Shown here: positions 52,368 through 61,771 of the stretch, piece after piece
Layout: every line of letters starts with the position of its first letter
Numbering within the stretch: position 1 is the stretch's first letter
NCBI GenBank assembly: GCA_045575975.1
Contig: JAZNFO010000014.1
Span: 1 to 64,000 of the forward strand
Direction: 5' to 3'
Length of the DNA: 64,000 bases
Origin: RGIG8709 sp045575975
GTDB taxonomy: Bacteria > Bacillota > Clostridia > Monoglobales > Monoglobaceae
Program-made: the position numbers and the translations under genes
The notes under the pieces: generated by a model
What the model saw: the letters and a program-made list of their open reading frames with translations, nothing else
Told to the model about the DNA's origin: nothing
The model's database searches: none

Positions 52368-53402
52368 CTACATAATCCACATAACATGAATATCATCAGG
52401 ACCGAAGCTGAGACCAACATTAAGGCCAACTTCGTGATAATGAGTAGTATGTATCATATAATCACGATATTTGGTTTCAACCATTATTTCATAGTGAACG
52501 CCTTTAAATATAATTGATTTAACAACACCCCTAAGCTCTGATGCATCCGGGGACACAATGTCAATATCTTCAGGTCTTATAACAATTTCACATGGCTCAT
52601 TCTCTTTAAAGCCTTTGTCCACGCATTCAAATTCAATGTCATCAAACTTAACAAGACAGTCTCTTATCATATTACCCTCAATAATGTTAGATTCACCGAT
52701 GAAGCGGGCAACAAATCTGTTTTCTGGTTCGTTGTATATATCGGTTGGTGCACCAATCTGCTGAATTTCGCCATCATTCATAACAACAACAGTATCAGAC
52801 ATAGAAAGAGCTTCTTCCTGGTCATGGGTAACATAAATAAATGTTATGCCAACCTCTTTCTGGATTTTTTTAAGCTCTATCTGCATTTCTTTTCTGAGCT
52901 TGGCATCAAGTGCACCAAGAGGCTCATCAAGCAGGAGAACCTTTGGCTCATTAATAAGAGCCCTTGCAATTGCAACTCTTTGCTGCTGACCGCCTGAGAG
53001 GGAGGTAACATCTCTGTTTTCAAAGCCAGAAAGTCCCACAAGCTTAAGCATCTTTTCCACCTTTTGTTTAACAACTGACTTTTCAGTTTTCTTTATGGTA
53101 AGTCCAAAAGCGATATTGTCAAAAACATTAAGGTGAGGGAAAAGGGCATATTTTTGAAAAACAGTATTAATTTCTCTTTTATATGGTGGAAGCTTTGAAA
53201 TCTCAATTCCGTCAAACAAAAGCTCTCCGTTGTCTGCATCTTCAAAACCGCCAATAATACGAAGAGTTGTGGTCTTTCCACAACCAGACGGACCAAGAAG
53301 AGTCAGAAATTCATTTTCATATATCTTAAGGTCTATTCCTTTTAAGACCTGCTGGTCATCAAAGTTTTTTGTTATGTTGCGTAATTCAACCAAAGTGTTC
53401 AA
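52368..53402 (-). CDS. potA: spermidine/putrescine ABC transporter ATP-binding protein PotA
   Basis: The 345-aa ATPase that powers polyamine uptake. Walker A is GPSGCGKTTTLR, the signature is SLSGGQQQRVAIARALI, and Walker B is VLLLDEPLGALD with H-loop THDQEEA. A TOBE domain forms the last 110 residues. I chose TTG at 53400-53402 (NTLVELRNITKNF) because the promoter at 53451-53479 places the mRNA start near 53444, downstream of the earlier in-frame ATG codons at 53471 and 53462; GGAGTGG precedes it. The start is less certain than the gene. Confidence 0.93.
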   Translation of the reverse strand: MNTLVELRNITKNFDDQQVLKGIDLKIYENEFLTLLGPSGCGKTTTLRIIGGFEDADNGELLFDGIEISKLPPYKREINTVFQKYALFPHLNVFDNIAFGLTIKKTEKSVVKQKVEKMLKLVGLSGFENRDVTSLSGGQQQRVAIARALINEPKVLLLDEPLGALDAKLRKEMQIELKKIQKEVGITFIYVTHDQEEALSMSDTVVVMNDGEIQQIGAPTDIYNEPENRFVARFIGESNIIEGNMIRDCLVKFDDIEFECVDKGFKENEPCEIVIRPEDIDIVSPDASELRGVVKSIIFKGVHYEIMVETKYRDYMIHTTHYHEVGLNVGLSFGPDDIHVMWIM

Positions 53403-53450
53403 TTTATCAACCACTCCAATCAAAAAATAATCAATCACAAAGATACCTTC

Positions 53451-53479
53451 ATTATATAGCATATTCATCAAATAATCAA
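53451..53479 (-). promoter_or_regulatory. promoter of potABCD
   Basis: Minus-strand TTGATT (53474-53479), 17-nt spacer, TATAAT (53451-53456). It lies between the operon and the terminator at 53502-53543. Confidence 0.7.
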
Positions 53480-53501
53480 GTATTTTGACAAAAATAATTG
53501 C

Positions 53502-53543
53502 AAATAAGAAAAGCGGATTATGGAGATAAGCTCCATAATCCGC
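53502..53543 (-). terminator. terminator of the T-box operon
   Basis: GCGGATTATGGAG (53513-53525) pairs perfectly with CTCCATAATCCGC (53531-53543), loop ATAAG; on the minus strand it is followed by TTTTCTTATTT. It is 12 nt after the ACT-domain gene and ends the seven-gene operon. Confidence 0.85.
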
Positions 53544-53555
53544 AGGGGGATAAAC

Positions 53556-53987
53556 CTAAGCTTTATAGATATTATTCATATCAAGAACATTTATGCTGTG
53601 TTCTTCAAGCGTTTTTGCAGCATTTTCAGGGTCTGAACTTTTGATAACAACTATTGCATTGTCGGTGTTTTTTGCAACAAATGCATATAAATAGTCGATT
53701 TCAATGTCTTTTTCCTTAAGCGCCTTAAGTGGTTTTGAAAGTGCGCCCGGCTTATCTTCTATTGCAACAGCTAAAACATCAGTGAGTTTAACAATAAAGC
53801 CTTCTTCTTTCAAAATTTCACGGGCTTTGTCGGGAGAATCAACAATAAGTCTCAAAATTCCGTAATCCGTTGTATCTGCAACAGATAAAGCACTTATATC
53901 TATGTTACTTTTAGCAAGTATATCAAGAACTTCAGCCATTTTGCCGGCCTTATTTTCTATAAAAATTGAAACCTGTTTAATAAACAT
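53556..53987 (-). CDS. tandem ACT-domain protein
   Basis: A 143-aa protein made of two ACT domains (about 1-70 and 71-143), small-molecule-binding modules that usually bind amino acids. The first begins VSIFIENKAGKMAEVLDIL, the second AVAIEDKPGALSKPLKAL. Such proteins are found next to phenylacetate-CoA ligase and IOR genes in many anaerobes and are thought to be sensors of aromatic amino acids; no enzyme activity is expected. It is the last gene of the operon, 18 nt after the ligase gene. Confidence 0.9.
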   Translation of the reverse strand: MFIKQVSIFIENKAGKMAEVLDILAKSNIDISALSVADTTDYGILRLIVDSPDKAREILKEEGFIVKLTDVLAVAIEDKPGALSKPLKALKEKDIEIDYLYAFVAKNTDNAIVVIKSSDPENAAKTLEEHSINVLDMNNIYKA

Positions 53988-54005
53988 AAAATCATTCCTT
54001 TCCCA

Positions 54006-55319
54006 TTAAATAAGTTTTCGGTTATCAATAACTCTCTTTGCTTTACCTTCACTGCGGGTAATTGTTTTGGGACCAACAAGCTTAACATTTGCCGAAAGAC
54101 CAAGAACACTTAAGAGTTTTGAGTGTATTGCCTTTTCAATGCCTGTGATTGTTTTAACATCATCTGCGAAAAGGTCATCGCTCATTTCAACCTGAACTTC
54201 AAGAGTATCTGTGTTGTTAACTCTGTCAACCACAATCAGATAGTTAGGAGTAATTCCCTGGCCGTAATTTAAAAGAACTTCTTCAATCTGAGAGGGGAAT
54301 ACATTAACACCTCTTATAATTAACATATCATCGGTTCTGCCTGCGGGCTTCTTCATTCTCACATGTGTTCTTCCGCAGTTACATGGAGTGTAATCAAGTA
54401 TACATAAATCACGGGTACGGTATCTGATAAGAGGTTGACCTTCTTTTGTTATTGTGGTAAACACAAGCTCTCCGAATGAACCTTCCGGTAAAACCTCTCC
54501 GGTATCAGGGTCAATGATTTCAGGGATAAATAAGTCTTCACAAATATGCATACCGCTTTGCTCCGAACATTCATAAGCAACACCGGGGCCCATTATTTCA
54601 GTAAGGCCATAGATGTCGTATGCTTTAAGTCCGAGGGCATCCTCTATTTGCTTTCTCATATCTTCTGTCCAGGGTTCTGCACCAAAGATACCTGCTTTCA
54701 GTTTAAGCTGGTCTTTAACCCCCATTTCTTTAACTGCTTCTCCAAGATACATAGCGTAGGAGGGGGTACAGCAAAGATGGGTTGTGCCAAGCTCGCACAT
54801 AAAACGAATTTGTCTCTCAGTATTTCCTGATGATGTAGGAATAACAGTTGCACCAATTCTTTCAGCACCGCCGTGAGCTCCAAGACCTCCTGTAAACAGT
54901 CCATAACCATAAGAAACCTGAATTATGGAGTTTTCATCAGCACCGGTTGCAGCAAACTGTCTCGCAACACCATCTGCCCATGTGTCAAGATCGTTTCTGG
55001 TATATCCGGCAACAATTTGTCGTCCTGTTGTTCCGGAAGATGCGTGAATTCTAACTATATCTTTCATTGGAGCTGCAAGCAGTCCAAAAGGATAATAATC
55101 TCTCAAATCCTGCTTGGTTGTAAATGGAAGCTTTGCAAGGTCGGAAAGTGTTTTTATATCTTCTGGTTTAACACCTTTTTCGTCCATTCTTTCTCTGAAC
55201 ATTTTAACATTTTCATAAATTCTCTTAACCTGCCACTGAAGTCTTTCGAGTTGAAGCTTCCTGATTTCGCTTCTATCCATACATTCTATTTGTTCATTAT
55301 AAATTCCCATTTTTGACAT
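54006..55319 (-). CDS. paaK: phenylacetate-CoA ligase
   Basis: A 437-aa adenylate-forming enzyme that activates phenylacetate or related aryl acids to CoA thioesters with ATP. The phosphate-binding loop is HASSGTTGRQIVAGYT; YGLTEIMGPGVAYEC and RYRTRDLCILD are conserved, and the C-terminal domain begins near TDDMLIIRGVNVFPSQIEE. It is the compact PaaK type. Between iorB (19 nt upstream) and the ACT gene, it could supply aryl-acetyl-CoA for reductive carboxylation by IOR, or salvage CoA ester products in the other direction. Confidence 0.93.
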   Translation of the reverse strand: MSKMGIYNEQIECMDRSEIRKLQLERLQWQVKRIYENVKMFRERMDEKGVKPEDIKTLSDLAKLPFTTKQDLRDYYPFGLLAAPMKDIVRIHASSGTTGRQIVAGYTRNDLDTWADGVARQFAATGADENSIIQVSYGYGLFTGGLGAHGGAERIGATVIPTSSGNTERQIRFMCELGTTHLCCTPSYAMYLGEAVKEMGVKDQLKLKAGIFGAEPWTEDMRKQIEDALGLKAYDIYGLTEIMGPGVAYECSEQSGMHICEDLFIPEIIDPDTGEVLPEGSFGELVFTTITKEGQPLIRYRTRDLCILDYTPCNCGRTHVRMKKPAGRTDDMLIIRGVNVFPSQIEEVLLNYGQGITPNYLIVVDRVNNTDTLEVQVEMSDDLFADDVKTITGIEKAIHSKLLSVLGLSANVKLVGPKTITRSEGKAKRVIDNRKLI

Positions 55320-55338
55320 TCCTTTCTATTAAGAACGA

Positions 55339-55905
55339 TTAAAGATTATATCCAAGTTCAAAAGCTTTCAGGTTAGCTTCAAGAAATTTTTCAGGAACAG
55401 TATCTTTAATAACCTCTGTCCAAACATCATATTTAATGTCTGTGTTCTTTGCCATAACGCCGATTAAGGCAACATTCACAGCTTTTATATTTCCTGCCTT
55501 TTCAGCAAGTGAAAGAGCATCAACTGTAGTAAGATCAAGCTTTTCGGAAAGTTTCTTTTCGATGTCTGCAGGATATTCTGCATTTCCGCATATAACAGGC
55601 ATTGGGTCAATCTGCTGATTATTTGCAATCATTTTTCCGCCTTTTTTAAGGAATGGTATGCTTCTGTATGCTTCAAGCATTTCAAAAGCAAGGATAATGT
55701 CTGCTTCACCCTTGTCAATTATAGGAGAATAAACTTTATCGCCAAATTTAACATATGTAACAACACTTCCGCCACGCTGACTCATACCGTGTACTTCGGA
55801 AATTTTAACATCATATCCTTCGGAAATAACAGCCTTACCAATAATTCTGCTAGCAAGAAGAGTTCCTTGTCCGCCAACACCAACAATCATTATATTCTTT
55901 GTCAT
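55339..55905 (-). CDS. iorB: indolepyruvate:ferredoxin oxidoreductase subunit beta
   Basis: A 188-aa gamma-type subunit of the 2-oxoacid:ferredoxin oxidoreductase family. It begins MTKNIMIVGVGGQGTLLASRIIG, the family signature, and includes VHGMSQRGGSVVTYVKFG. The ATG at 55905 has AAAGGAGG upstream; the frame continues to 55944 but inside the end of iorA. It is 5 nt after iorA. The complex interconverts aryl pyruvates and aryl-acetyl-CoA with ferredoxin. Confidence 0.94.
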   Translation of the reverse strand: MTKNIMIVGVGGQGTLLASRIIGKAVISEGYDVKISEVHGMSQRGGSVVTYVKFGDKVYSPIIDKGEADIILAFEMLEAYRSIPFLKKGGKMIANNQQIDPMPVICGNAEYPADIEKKLSEKLDLTTVDALSLAEKAGNIKAVNVALIGVMAKNTDIKYDVWTEVIKDTVPEKFLEANLKAFELGYNL

Positions 55906-55910
55906 AACAA

Positions 55911-57644
55911 TTAATCCTCCTTTTCTATAGCACCGAAAGGACATACATTAACACATAGTCCGCAGCCGTTACACTGAGTTTTATCAATAACAATTTTATC
56001 GCCCTTCTGAGAAATTGCAGGGCATCCAAGCTTCATACAAAGCTTACATTTTTTACATTTGTCTGAAATTTTACATGTTCCGCTATATTTAACTGATTTT
56101 AAAAGCGCACAAGGTCTCTGCGCAATAATAACTGACGGTTCATTTGCTTCTGTTTCTTCTTTAACAACCTTTTCAAAGTTTTTGATGTCAAATGGATCTG
56201 CAACAACAACTCTGTCGATACCTACTGCCTTGCAGAGGGCTAAAAGGTCAACCTGCTTTGTAGGTTCTTTTCTGATTGTAAAGCCGGTTGTTGGGTTATC
56301 CTGATGACCTGTCATACCGGTAATAGAGTTGTCAAGGATAATAACTGTGTTATTTCCTTTATTATAAACAATATCAATAAGACCTGTAATACCTGAATGC
56401 ATAAAGGTTGAGTCACCGATTACAGCAACTAATTTTTTGTTAAATTCTTCACCTCTTGCCTTTGCCATACCGTGAGCACCGCTGACACTGGCACCCATAC
56501 AAACTGTTGTGTCAACGCTTGCAAGAGGAGGAACAGCACCCAGGGTGTAACAGCCAATATCACCTGAAACAACAAGTCTAAGCTTGTTTAAAACATAGAA
56601 AGTTCCTCTGTGAGGACATCCGGGACAAAGAACAGGAGGTCTTGCAGGGATGCTTTCTTCTATGTTTTCAAATTCATTTGCATCTTCACCGAAAACAACT
56701 TTTTTTATCATTGAGGGAGTATATTCTCCAAGAAGAGTAAAGGCTTCTTTTCCTATAACCTCCACTCCAAGGGATTTTATGTATTCTTCAAAGAACGGGT
56801 CAAGCTCTTCAACAACATAAACCTTTTTGCACTTTGATGCAAAATCCTTAATAAGCTTTTCTGGAAGAGGATAAACCATGCCAAGTTTTAAGTAGTTAAC
56901 TCTGTCTCCCAAAGCTTCTTTTGAATACATATATGAAATACCTGATGTGATAATGCCGATTTCTGAATTGTTGTATTCTGCATTGTTGAATTCACAGTCT
57001 TCAGCAAATGCTTCCAAAGCCTTAATTCTGTCTTCAACAACAACATGGCGTTTTATGGCATTGCCGGGCATCATAACATTTTTGCCGATATTTTTTTCAT
57101 ATGGCTTAAGCTCGTAATTTTCTCTCGGTAATTCTTCAACAAGTCCTTGAGAATGAGAAATTCTTGTGGAAAGACGAAGAATAACGGGAGTATCAAATTT
57201 TTCACTAAGCTCATATGCTTTTTTTGTAAAATCTTTGCATTCAGCACTGTCGGATGGCTCAAGCATCATAATTTTTGAAGCCTTTGCATAATGTCTTGAA
57301 TCCTGCTCATTCTGTGAAGAATGCATTCCGGGGTCATCTGCAACGCAGAAAACAAGACCGCCGTTTACACCTATGTAGCTTACAGTAAACATAGGGTCAG
57401 CCATAACGTTCATACCAACATGCTTCATACAAGCCATACTTCTTGCACCTGCAATTGATGCACCAATTGCAACCTCTGCAGCAACCTTTTCATTTGGTGA
57501 CCATTCTGCGTATATTTCTTCAAATTTAACAATATTTTCAGTTATTTCTGTGCTTGGAGTTCCGGGATAGGATGCAACAACACTGACTCCCGCCTCGTAG
57601 GCACCTCTGGCAACTGCTTCGTTACCAATCATAAGTCTTTTCAT
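55911..57644 (-). CDS. iorA: indolepyruvate:ferredoxin oxidoreductase subunit alpha
   Basis: A 577-aa thiamine-diphosphate enzyme subunit. The N-terminal pyrimidine domain starts MIGNEAVARGAYEAGVSVVASYPGTPSTEI. The TPP domain has VLCPGCPHRGTFYVL, SGDIGCYTLGAVPP and VIGDSTFMHSG with Mg-binding residues. The last 60 residues carry two [4Fe-4S] motifs (CKKCKLCMKLGCP and CNGCGLCVNVCP). It reversibly converts aryl pyruvates (indole-, phenyl-, 4-hydroxyphenylpyruvate) with CoA to aryl-acetyl-CoA plus CO2 and reduced ferredoxin. With low-potential ferredoxin it can run towards the 2-oxoacid. Confidence 0.96.
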   Translation of the reverse strand: MKRLMIGNEAVARGAYEAGVSVVASYPGTPSTEITENIVKFEEIYAEWSPNEKVAAEVAIGASIAGARSMACMKHVGMNVMADPMFTVSYIGVNGGLVFCVADDPGMHSSQNEQDSRHYAKASKIMMLEPSDSAECKDFTKKAYELSEKFDTPVILRLSTRISHSQGLVEELPRENYELKPYEKNIGKNVMMPGNAIKRHVVVEDRIKALEAFAEDCEFNNAEYNNSEIGIITSGISYMYSKEALGDRVNYLKLGMVYPLPEKLIKDFASKCKKVYVVEELDPFFEEYIKSLGVEVIGKEAFTLLGEYTPSMIKKVVFGEDANEFENIEESIPARPPVLCPGCPHRGTFYVLNKLRLVVSGDIGCYTLGAVPPLASVDTTVCMGASVSGAHGMAKARGEEFNKKLVAVIGDSTFMHSGITGLIDIVYNKGNNTVIILDNSITGMTGHQDNPTTGFTIRKEPTKQVDLLALCKAVGIDRVVVADPFDIKNFEKVVKEETEANEPSVIIAQRPCALLKSVKYSGTCKISDKCKKCKLCMKLGCPAISQKGDKIVIDKTQCNGCGLCVNVCPFGAIEKED

Positions 57645-57679
57645 AAAAACTCCTCCTGTTATTCTATTTAATAAATCAG

Positions 57680-59311
57680 CTATTTTATCTGCGCCGACAC
57701 AAGGCTTTCCCCACAGTAGATTTTTCTAAGCTTTGGTTTCTCAATTTTTCCGGTAGGATTTCTTGGAACCTCTGTAAATATGATTTTTCTTGGTCTCTTA
57801 TATTTTGGAAGTGCCTTGCAGAATGCATTCATTTCTTCTTCGCTGCACTGGGCATCCTCTTTAAGTTCTATGATGGCAGCTGCAATTTCACCAAGTCTCT
57901 GGTCAGGAAGTCCGATAACTGCAACATCTTTAACCTTGGTATTTGTTCTTATAAAGTCTTCAATCTGAACAGGGTAAAGGTTTTCACCGCCTGAAATAAT
58001 AACATCTTTCTTTCTGTCAACAAGATATATAAAGCCATCTTCATCCATTTCAGCCATATCACCGGTGAAAAGCCATCCGTCGGCTAAAACTTCATTTGTT
58101 GATTTTTCGTCGTTGTAATAGCAGGTCATAACACCGGGTCCTTTAACAGCAAGTTCTCCAACCTCGCCCTTTTTTACTTCCTGTCTGTTTTCATCAACAA
58201 TTTTAACTTCCCAGCCAAAGCCTGCTTTTCCGATAGCTCCAACCTTGTGTTCATTTTCTATTCCAAGGTGAACGCATCCAGGTCCAATAGATTCGCTGAG
58301 ACCGTAGTTTGTATCATACTGATGATTTGGGAAGACTTTTTTCCATCGCTTAATCAAGCTTGGAGGAACAGGCTGTGCACCAATGTGCATAAGTCTCCAT
58401 TTTGAAAGGTCATAATCCTTAAGGTCGATTTCTCCGCTTTCAATTGCATCTAAAATATCCTGTGCCCACGGAACCAAAAGCCACACAATACTGCAGCTTT
58501 CCTCGGAGGCGGCCTTAATAATCCATTCAGGCTTAATACCCTTTAGTAAAACAGCCTTTGAGCCTGAATAAAGGCTTCCAAACCAATGCATTTTTGCCCC
58601 TGTATGATAGAGGGGAGGGATGCAAAGGAACACATCATCTCTTGTCTGTCCGTGGTGGTTTTGTTCTGTTTTTGCAGCGTGCAAAATACTTTCGTGATTA
58701 TGAAGAATTGCTTTTGGAAATCCTGTTGTACCTGATGAAAAATAAATTGCTGCATTATCTTCTTCGGTCAGCTTAATATCAGGATTTTTACTTGAACAAT
58801 ATGTAACAAGCTTGTCATAGCTTTCAGCAAAAGTCGGACAATTCTTTCCAACATAGAACATTTGCTTGATTTTGGGAATTGAATCACAGATTTCTTCAAC
58901 ACGGCCTATAAACTCAGGACCAAAAATAAGTGCATCTGAATCCGAAAGGTCAAGACAATAGCGGATTTCATCGGATGTGTATCTGTAATTAAGAGGAACA
59001 GCAAGTGCTCCTGTTTTCAAAATACCAAAATAAATGGGAAGCCATTCAAGACAGTTCATAAGAAGAATTGAAACCTTATCTCCTTTTTTTATTCCTCTGG
59101 AAAGAAGAAGGTTTGCAAAACAGTTTGCTCTTTTGTTAAACTCTCCCCAGGTAATTTCCTGTCTTCCGCTTTCTTCGGGGTTTGGCTGAATAAGAGCATA
59201 TTCCTTCCATGTCATTCTGGTTGTGTCTATTAAGCTGGGAGCAATTTCAACAAGAGATGTTTCATCTTTAAAATCTCTTGCATTTCTCTCAAGTAAATCA
59301 GTTATAACCAT
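57680..59311 (-). CDS. acyl-CoA synthetase, class I adenylate-forming
   Basis: A 543-aa AMP-binding enzyme activating a carboxylic acid to its CoA ester. The P-loop is YFSSGTTGFPKAIL, the A5-type motif is NYGLSES, and WLFTGDMAEMDEDGFIYLVDRKKDVI includes the hinge. The catalytic lysine lies in NPTGKIEKPKLRKI near the C-terminus. The substrate is not predictable; the resemblance is to medium-chain and aryl acid ligases. A second CoA ligase beside PaaK suggests two different acids are handled, or that this enzyme serves another step. It follows the amidohydrolase by 14 nt. Confidence 0.88.
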   Translation of the reverse strand: MVITDLLERNARDFKDETSLVEIAPSLIDTTRMTWKEYALIQPNPEESGRQEITWGEFNKRANCFANLLLSRGIKKGDKVSILLMNCLEWLPIYFGILKTGALAVPLNYRYTSDEIRYCLDLSDSDALIFGPEFIGRVEEICDSIPKIKQMFYVGKNCPTFAESYDKLVTYCSSKNPDIKLTEEDNAAIYFSSGTTGFPKAILHNHESILHAAKTEQNHHGQTRDDVFLCIPPLYHTGAKMHWFGSLYSGSKAVLLKGIKPEWIIKAASEESCSIVWLLVPWAQDILDAIESGEIDLKDYDLSKWRLMHIGAQPVPPSLIKRWKKVFPNHQYDTNYGLSESIGPGCVHLGIENEHKVGAIGKAGFGWEVKIVDENRQEVKKGEVGELAVKGPGVMTCYYNDEKSTNEVLADGWLFTGDMAEMDEDGFIYLVDRKKDVIISGGENLYPVQIEDFIRTNTKVKDVAVIGLPDQRLGEIAAAIIELKEDAQCSEEEMNAFCKALPKYKRPRKIIFTEVPRNPTGKIEKPKLRKIYCGESLVSAQIK

Positions 59312-59325
59312 AAGTTAAACTCCTT

Positions 59326-60114
59326 TTATATATTTAAAAGTTTCATTGCGTTTTTATAATAAATTTTATCTTTTTCATCATTTGATAATCCTAAGAAATC
59401 AATCAGCTTCATTTCAAAGGACGGCTTGTGCCAGGGACAGTCAGAACCAAAAAGAATTTTATCAGTTCCATGCTTTTCTATAATTTTGACGGCTGATGGT
59501 TTTGGTATTGTTCCGTAACCAAAAGCTATGTCAAAATATACAGGAAGAGAGCAAAGCTCTTTTATAACCCCCTCGGAACAGCTTTGTCCGCCCCAGTGTG
59601 CTGCAACAACAGGAGACGAAAACCATTTAAGGGCATTCTTTATATTCTCAGGCATTGCGTGATAGGGTGGTGGATAGCCACAGTCAAATCCTGCATGGAA
59701 TATAGTTATAAGCCCTAATTCAGAAATTTTTTTGTATATGGGCTTCATCTTTTCGTCATCAACATAAAAGCCTTGATATTCGGGATGAAATTTAACACCT
59801 TTTAAGCCTGCATCTTTTATCCTCTCCAGTTCATAAAGGGCATCAGGTGCATCAGGATGAACAGAACCAAATGCGACAAATCTTTCGTCCTTGTTTTGTT
59901 CTATAAGGAAGTCATTAACATTTTTTTGCTGATTGATGTTTGTGGCAATTCCAAGAACAACAGAAATATCTACTCCCGATTCATCCATAGCCTGTTTGAG
60001 CCCGCGGACTGTTCCGTCTGTATAAGGCTCAAGAGCAGAGGTGTGGCTTAAAATATCCATAGCTCTTGATGCAATTTTATCAGGAAATGCATGTGTGTGA
60101 AAATCAATAACCAT
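59326..60114 (-). CDS. amidohydrolase-family protein (PF04909-like)
   Basis: A 262-aa TIM-barrel metal-dependent hydrolase of the amidohydrolase-2 family, which includes decarboxylases such as ACMSD and 2,6-dihydroxybenzoate decarboxylase. Metal-site residues are His6 and His8 (IDFHTHAF), a His in GVKFHPEYQGF and IFHAGFDCGY, VVAAHWGG, and the catalytic Asp in KILFGSDCPWHKP. Whether it hydrolyses or decarboxylates is open. Its place between the symporter and CoA synthetase suggests it converts the imported compound into the acid that is then activated. Confidence 0.8.
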   Translation of the reverse strand: MVIDFHTHAFPDKIASRAMDILSHTSALEPYTDGTVRGLKQAMDESGVDISVVLGIATNINQQKNVNDFLIEQNKDERFVAFGSVHPDAPDALYELERIKDAGLKGVKFHPEYQGFYVDDEKMKPIYKKISELGLITIFHAGFDCGYPPPYHAMPENIKNALKWFSSPVVAAHWGGQSCSEGVIKELCSLPVYFDIAFGYGTIPKPSAVKIIEKHGTDKILFGSDCPWHKPSFEMKLIDFLGLSNDEKDKIYYKNAMKLLNI

Positions 60115-60132
60115 AGAAAAGTCCTTTCAGTT

Positions 60133-61677
60133 TTAGTTGCCAAGTGATTCCTTTGATAAAACAGTAACAGGTGCATCATAGCACATAAAAATATCATCAA
60201 TAGTTTCCGTTGATAGCTTTTTAGTGAATATACTGAATACAGGAACTATAACTAATCCGCCAAGCATTGCAATAACACCGCAGTTAATAGGTGATTGCAT
60301 AATAACAGGGAACATCGGACGGAAAAGCATATTTAAAATCATAATGCCAGCCCCAAAAATAAAGCTAGCCCAAACGGAAGTTTTTGTAGCCTTTTTCCAG
60401 TATAATCCATAAAGGAAAGGTGCAAGAAAAGCTCCTGCAAGTGCACCCCAGGAAATACCCATCATATCAGCAATTGCACTTAGTTTATCCTTGTTTATAG
60501 CGATATATGCAGAGATTGCAACAAAAACAACAATAAGTATTCTCATTGTAAGTAATTGTTTTTTCTCATTCATGTCTTTTATAATATGACCTTTTAAAAG
60601 GTCAAGAGTGAGTGTTGAACTTGATGTTAAAACAAGAGATGAAAGGGTAGACATTGATGCAGAAAGCACCAATATAATAACAATTGCAATTAAAATATCA
60701 GGAAGACCTGAAAGCATAGTCGGTATAATTGAGTCAAATCCCCCTTCAATGGAGCCGTTTGGCAGGAATGTAAGATTATCCGTAAAAAGTCTGCCGAAAC
60801 CGCCGAGGAAATAACAACCTCCTGCAACGATAGTTGCAAATACAGTTGAAATAATTGTGCCCTTGTTTATATCTTTTTCGCTTTTTATAGCATAGAATTT
60901 TTGAACCATCTGTGGAAGTCCCCAGGTGCCGAGAGATGTTAATATAACAACAAACAAAAGTCCAAGAGGGTCAGGCCCGAAGAAGGAATTGAATACCCCC
61001 GGAGCAAGACCATCTGCTTCTATTCTTGCAAGGCCTTCAAGAGACTCTATAAATCCTCCGTTTTTTGAAAGAACTGCAAATATAACCATAACGATACCGA
61101 TAAGCATAATTATACCTTGGATAAAGTCATTTATAGCAGTTGCCATATATCCTCCGGCAATAACATAAATGCCGGTGAGAATTGCCATTATTATAACACA
61201 AACGGAATAATCAATGTTTGGAAATGCCATGGAGAAAAGTCTTGAAAGTCCGTTGTAAAGAGATGCGGTGTATGGTATTAAAAACACAAATACGATAATA
61301 GCTGCGGCAATTTTAAGTGACGGGCTTAAATATCTTTTTCCAAAAAATTCAGGCATAGTGGATGATTTTAAATGCTGAGACATAAGCCTTGTTCGTCTGC
61401 CTAAAACAACCCAGGCAAGCAGTGAACCTAAAAATGCATTACCAAGACCAATCCAGGTTGATGCAACGCCAAATTTCCATCCAAATTGTCCTGCATAACC
61501 TACGAATATTACTGCTGAAAAATATGATGTACCATATGCAAAGGCAGTAAGCCAGGGGCCAACATTTCTTCCGCCAAGAACAAAGCCTGAAACATCTGTA
61601 GCATTGCGACGACAGTAGATTCCTATACCAACGGTAACTGAGAAAAACACGATAAGTAATAAAATTTTGATAGCCAT
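60133..61677 (-). CDS. sodium:solute symporter (SSS family)
   Basis: A 514-aa transporter of the SSS family (PutP/PanF relatives) with 13 or so membrane helices, importing an organic solute with Na+. Family segments are GYAGQFGWKFGVASTWIGLGNAFLGSLLAWVVLG, TSLGTWGLPQMVQKFYAIKSEKD and SASMSTLSSLVLTSSSTLTLDL. The substrate is unknown; the Tyr T-box and downstream aryl-acid enzymes suggest an aromatic acid or amino acid. AAAGGAG precedes the ATG. It is the first gene after the T-box leader. Confidence 0.92.
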   Translation of the reverse strand: MAIKILLLIVFFSVTVGIGIYCRRNATDVSGFVLGGRNVGPWLTAFAYGTSYFSAVIFVGYAGQFGWKFGVASTWIGLGNAFLGSLLAWVVLGRRTRLMSQHLKSSTMPEFFGKRYLSPSLKIAAAIIVFVFLIPYTASLYNGLSRLFSMAFPNIDYSVCVIIMAILTGIYVIAGGYMATAINDFIQGIIMLIGIVMVIFAVLSKNGGFIESLEGLARIEADGLAPGVFNSFFGPDPLGLLFVVILTSLGTWGLPQMVQKFYAIKSEKDINKGTIISTVFATIVAGGCYFLGGFGRLFTDNLTFLPNGSIEGGFDSIIPTMLSGLPDILIAIVIILVLSASMSTLSSLVLTSSSTLTLDLLKGHIIKDMNEKKQLLTMRILIVVFVAISAYIAINKDKLSAIADMMGISWGALAGAFLAPFLYGLYWKKATKTSVWASFIFGAGIMILNMLFRPMFPVIMQSPINCGVIAMLGGLVIVPVFSIFTKKLSTETIDDIFMCYDAPVTVLSKESLGN

Positions 61678-61730
61678 AATAAATATACTCCTTTTTTTGA
61701 TATCAAAGGACGCGTTTTATTAGCCGACCG

Positions 61731-61771
61731 AATAAAATAAAAAACGCCCTCTGAATTTTAATCAGAGGGCG
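61731..61771 (-). terminator. T-box terminator hairpin
   Basis: On the minus strand CGCCCTCTGA (complement 61762-61771) pairs with TCAGAGGGCG (complement 61745-61754), followed by TTTTTTATTTTATT. It lies right after the T-box sequence, so it competes with the antiterminator. Confidence 0.9.
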
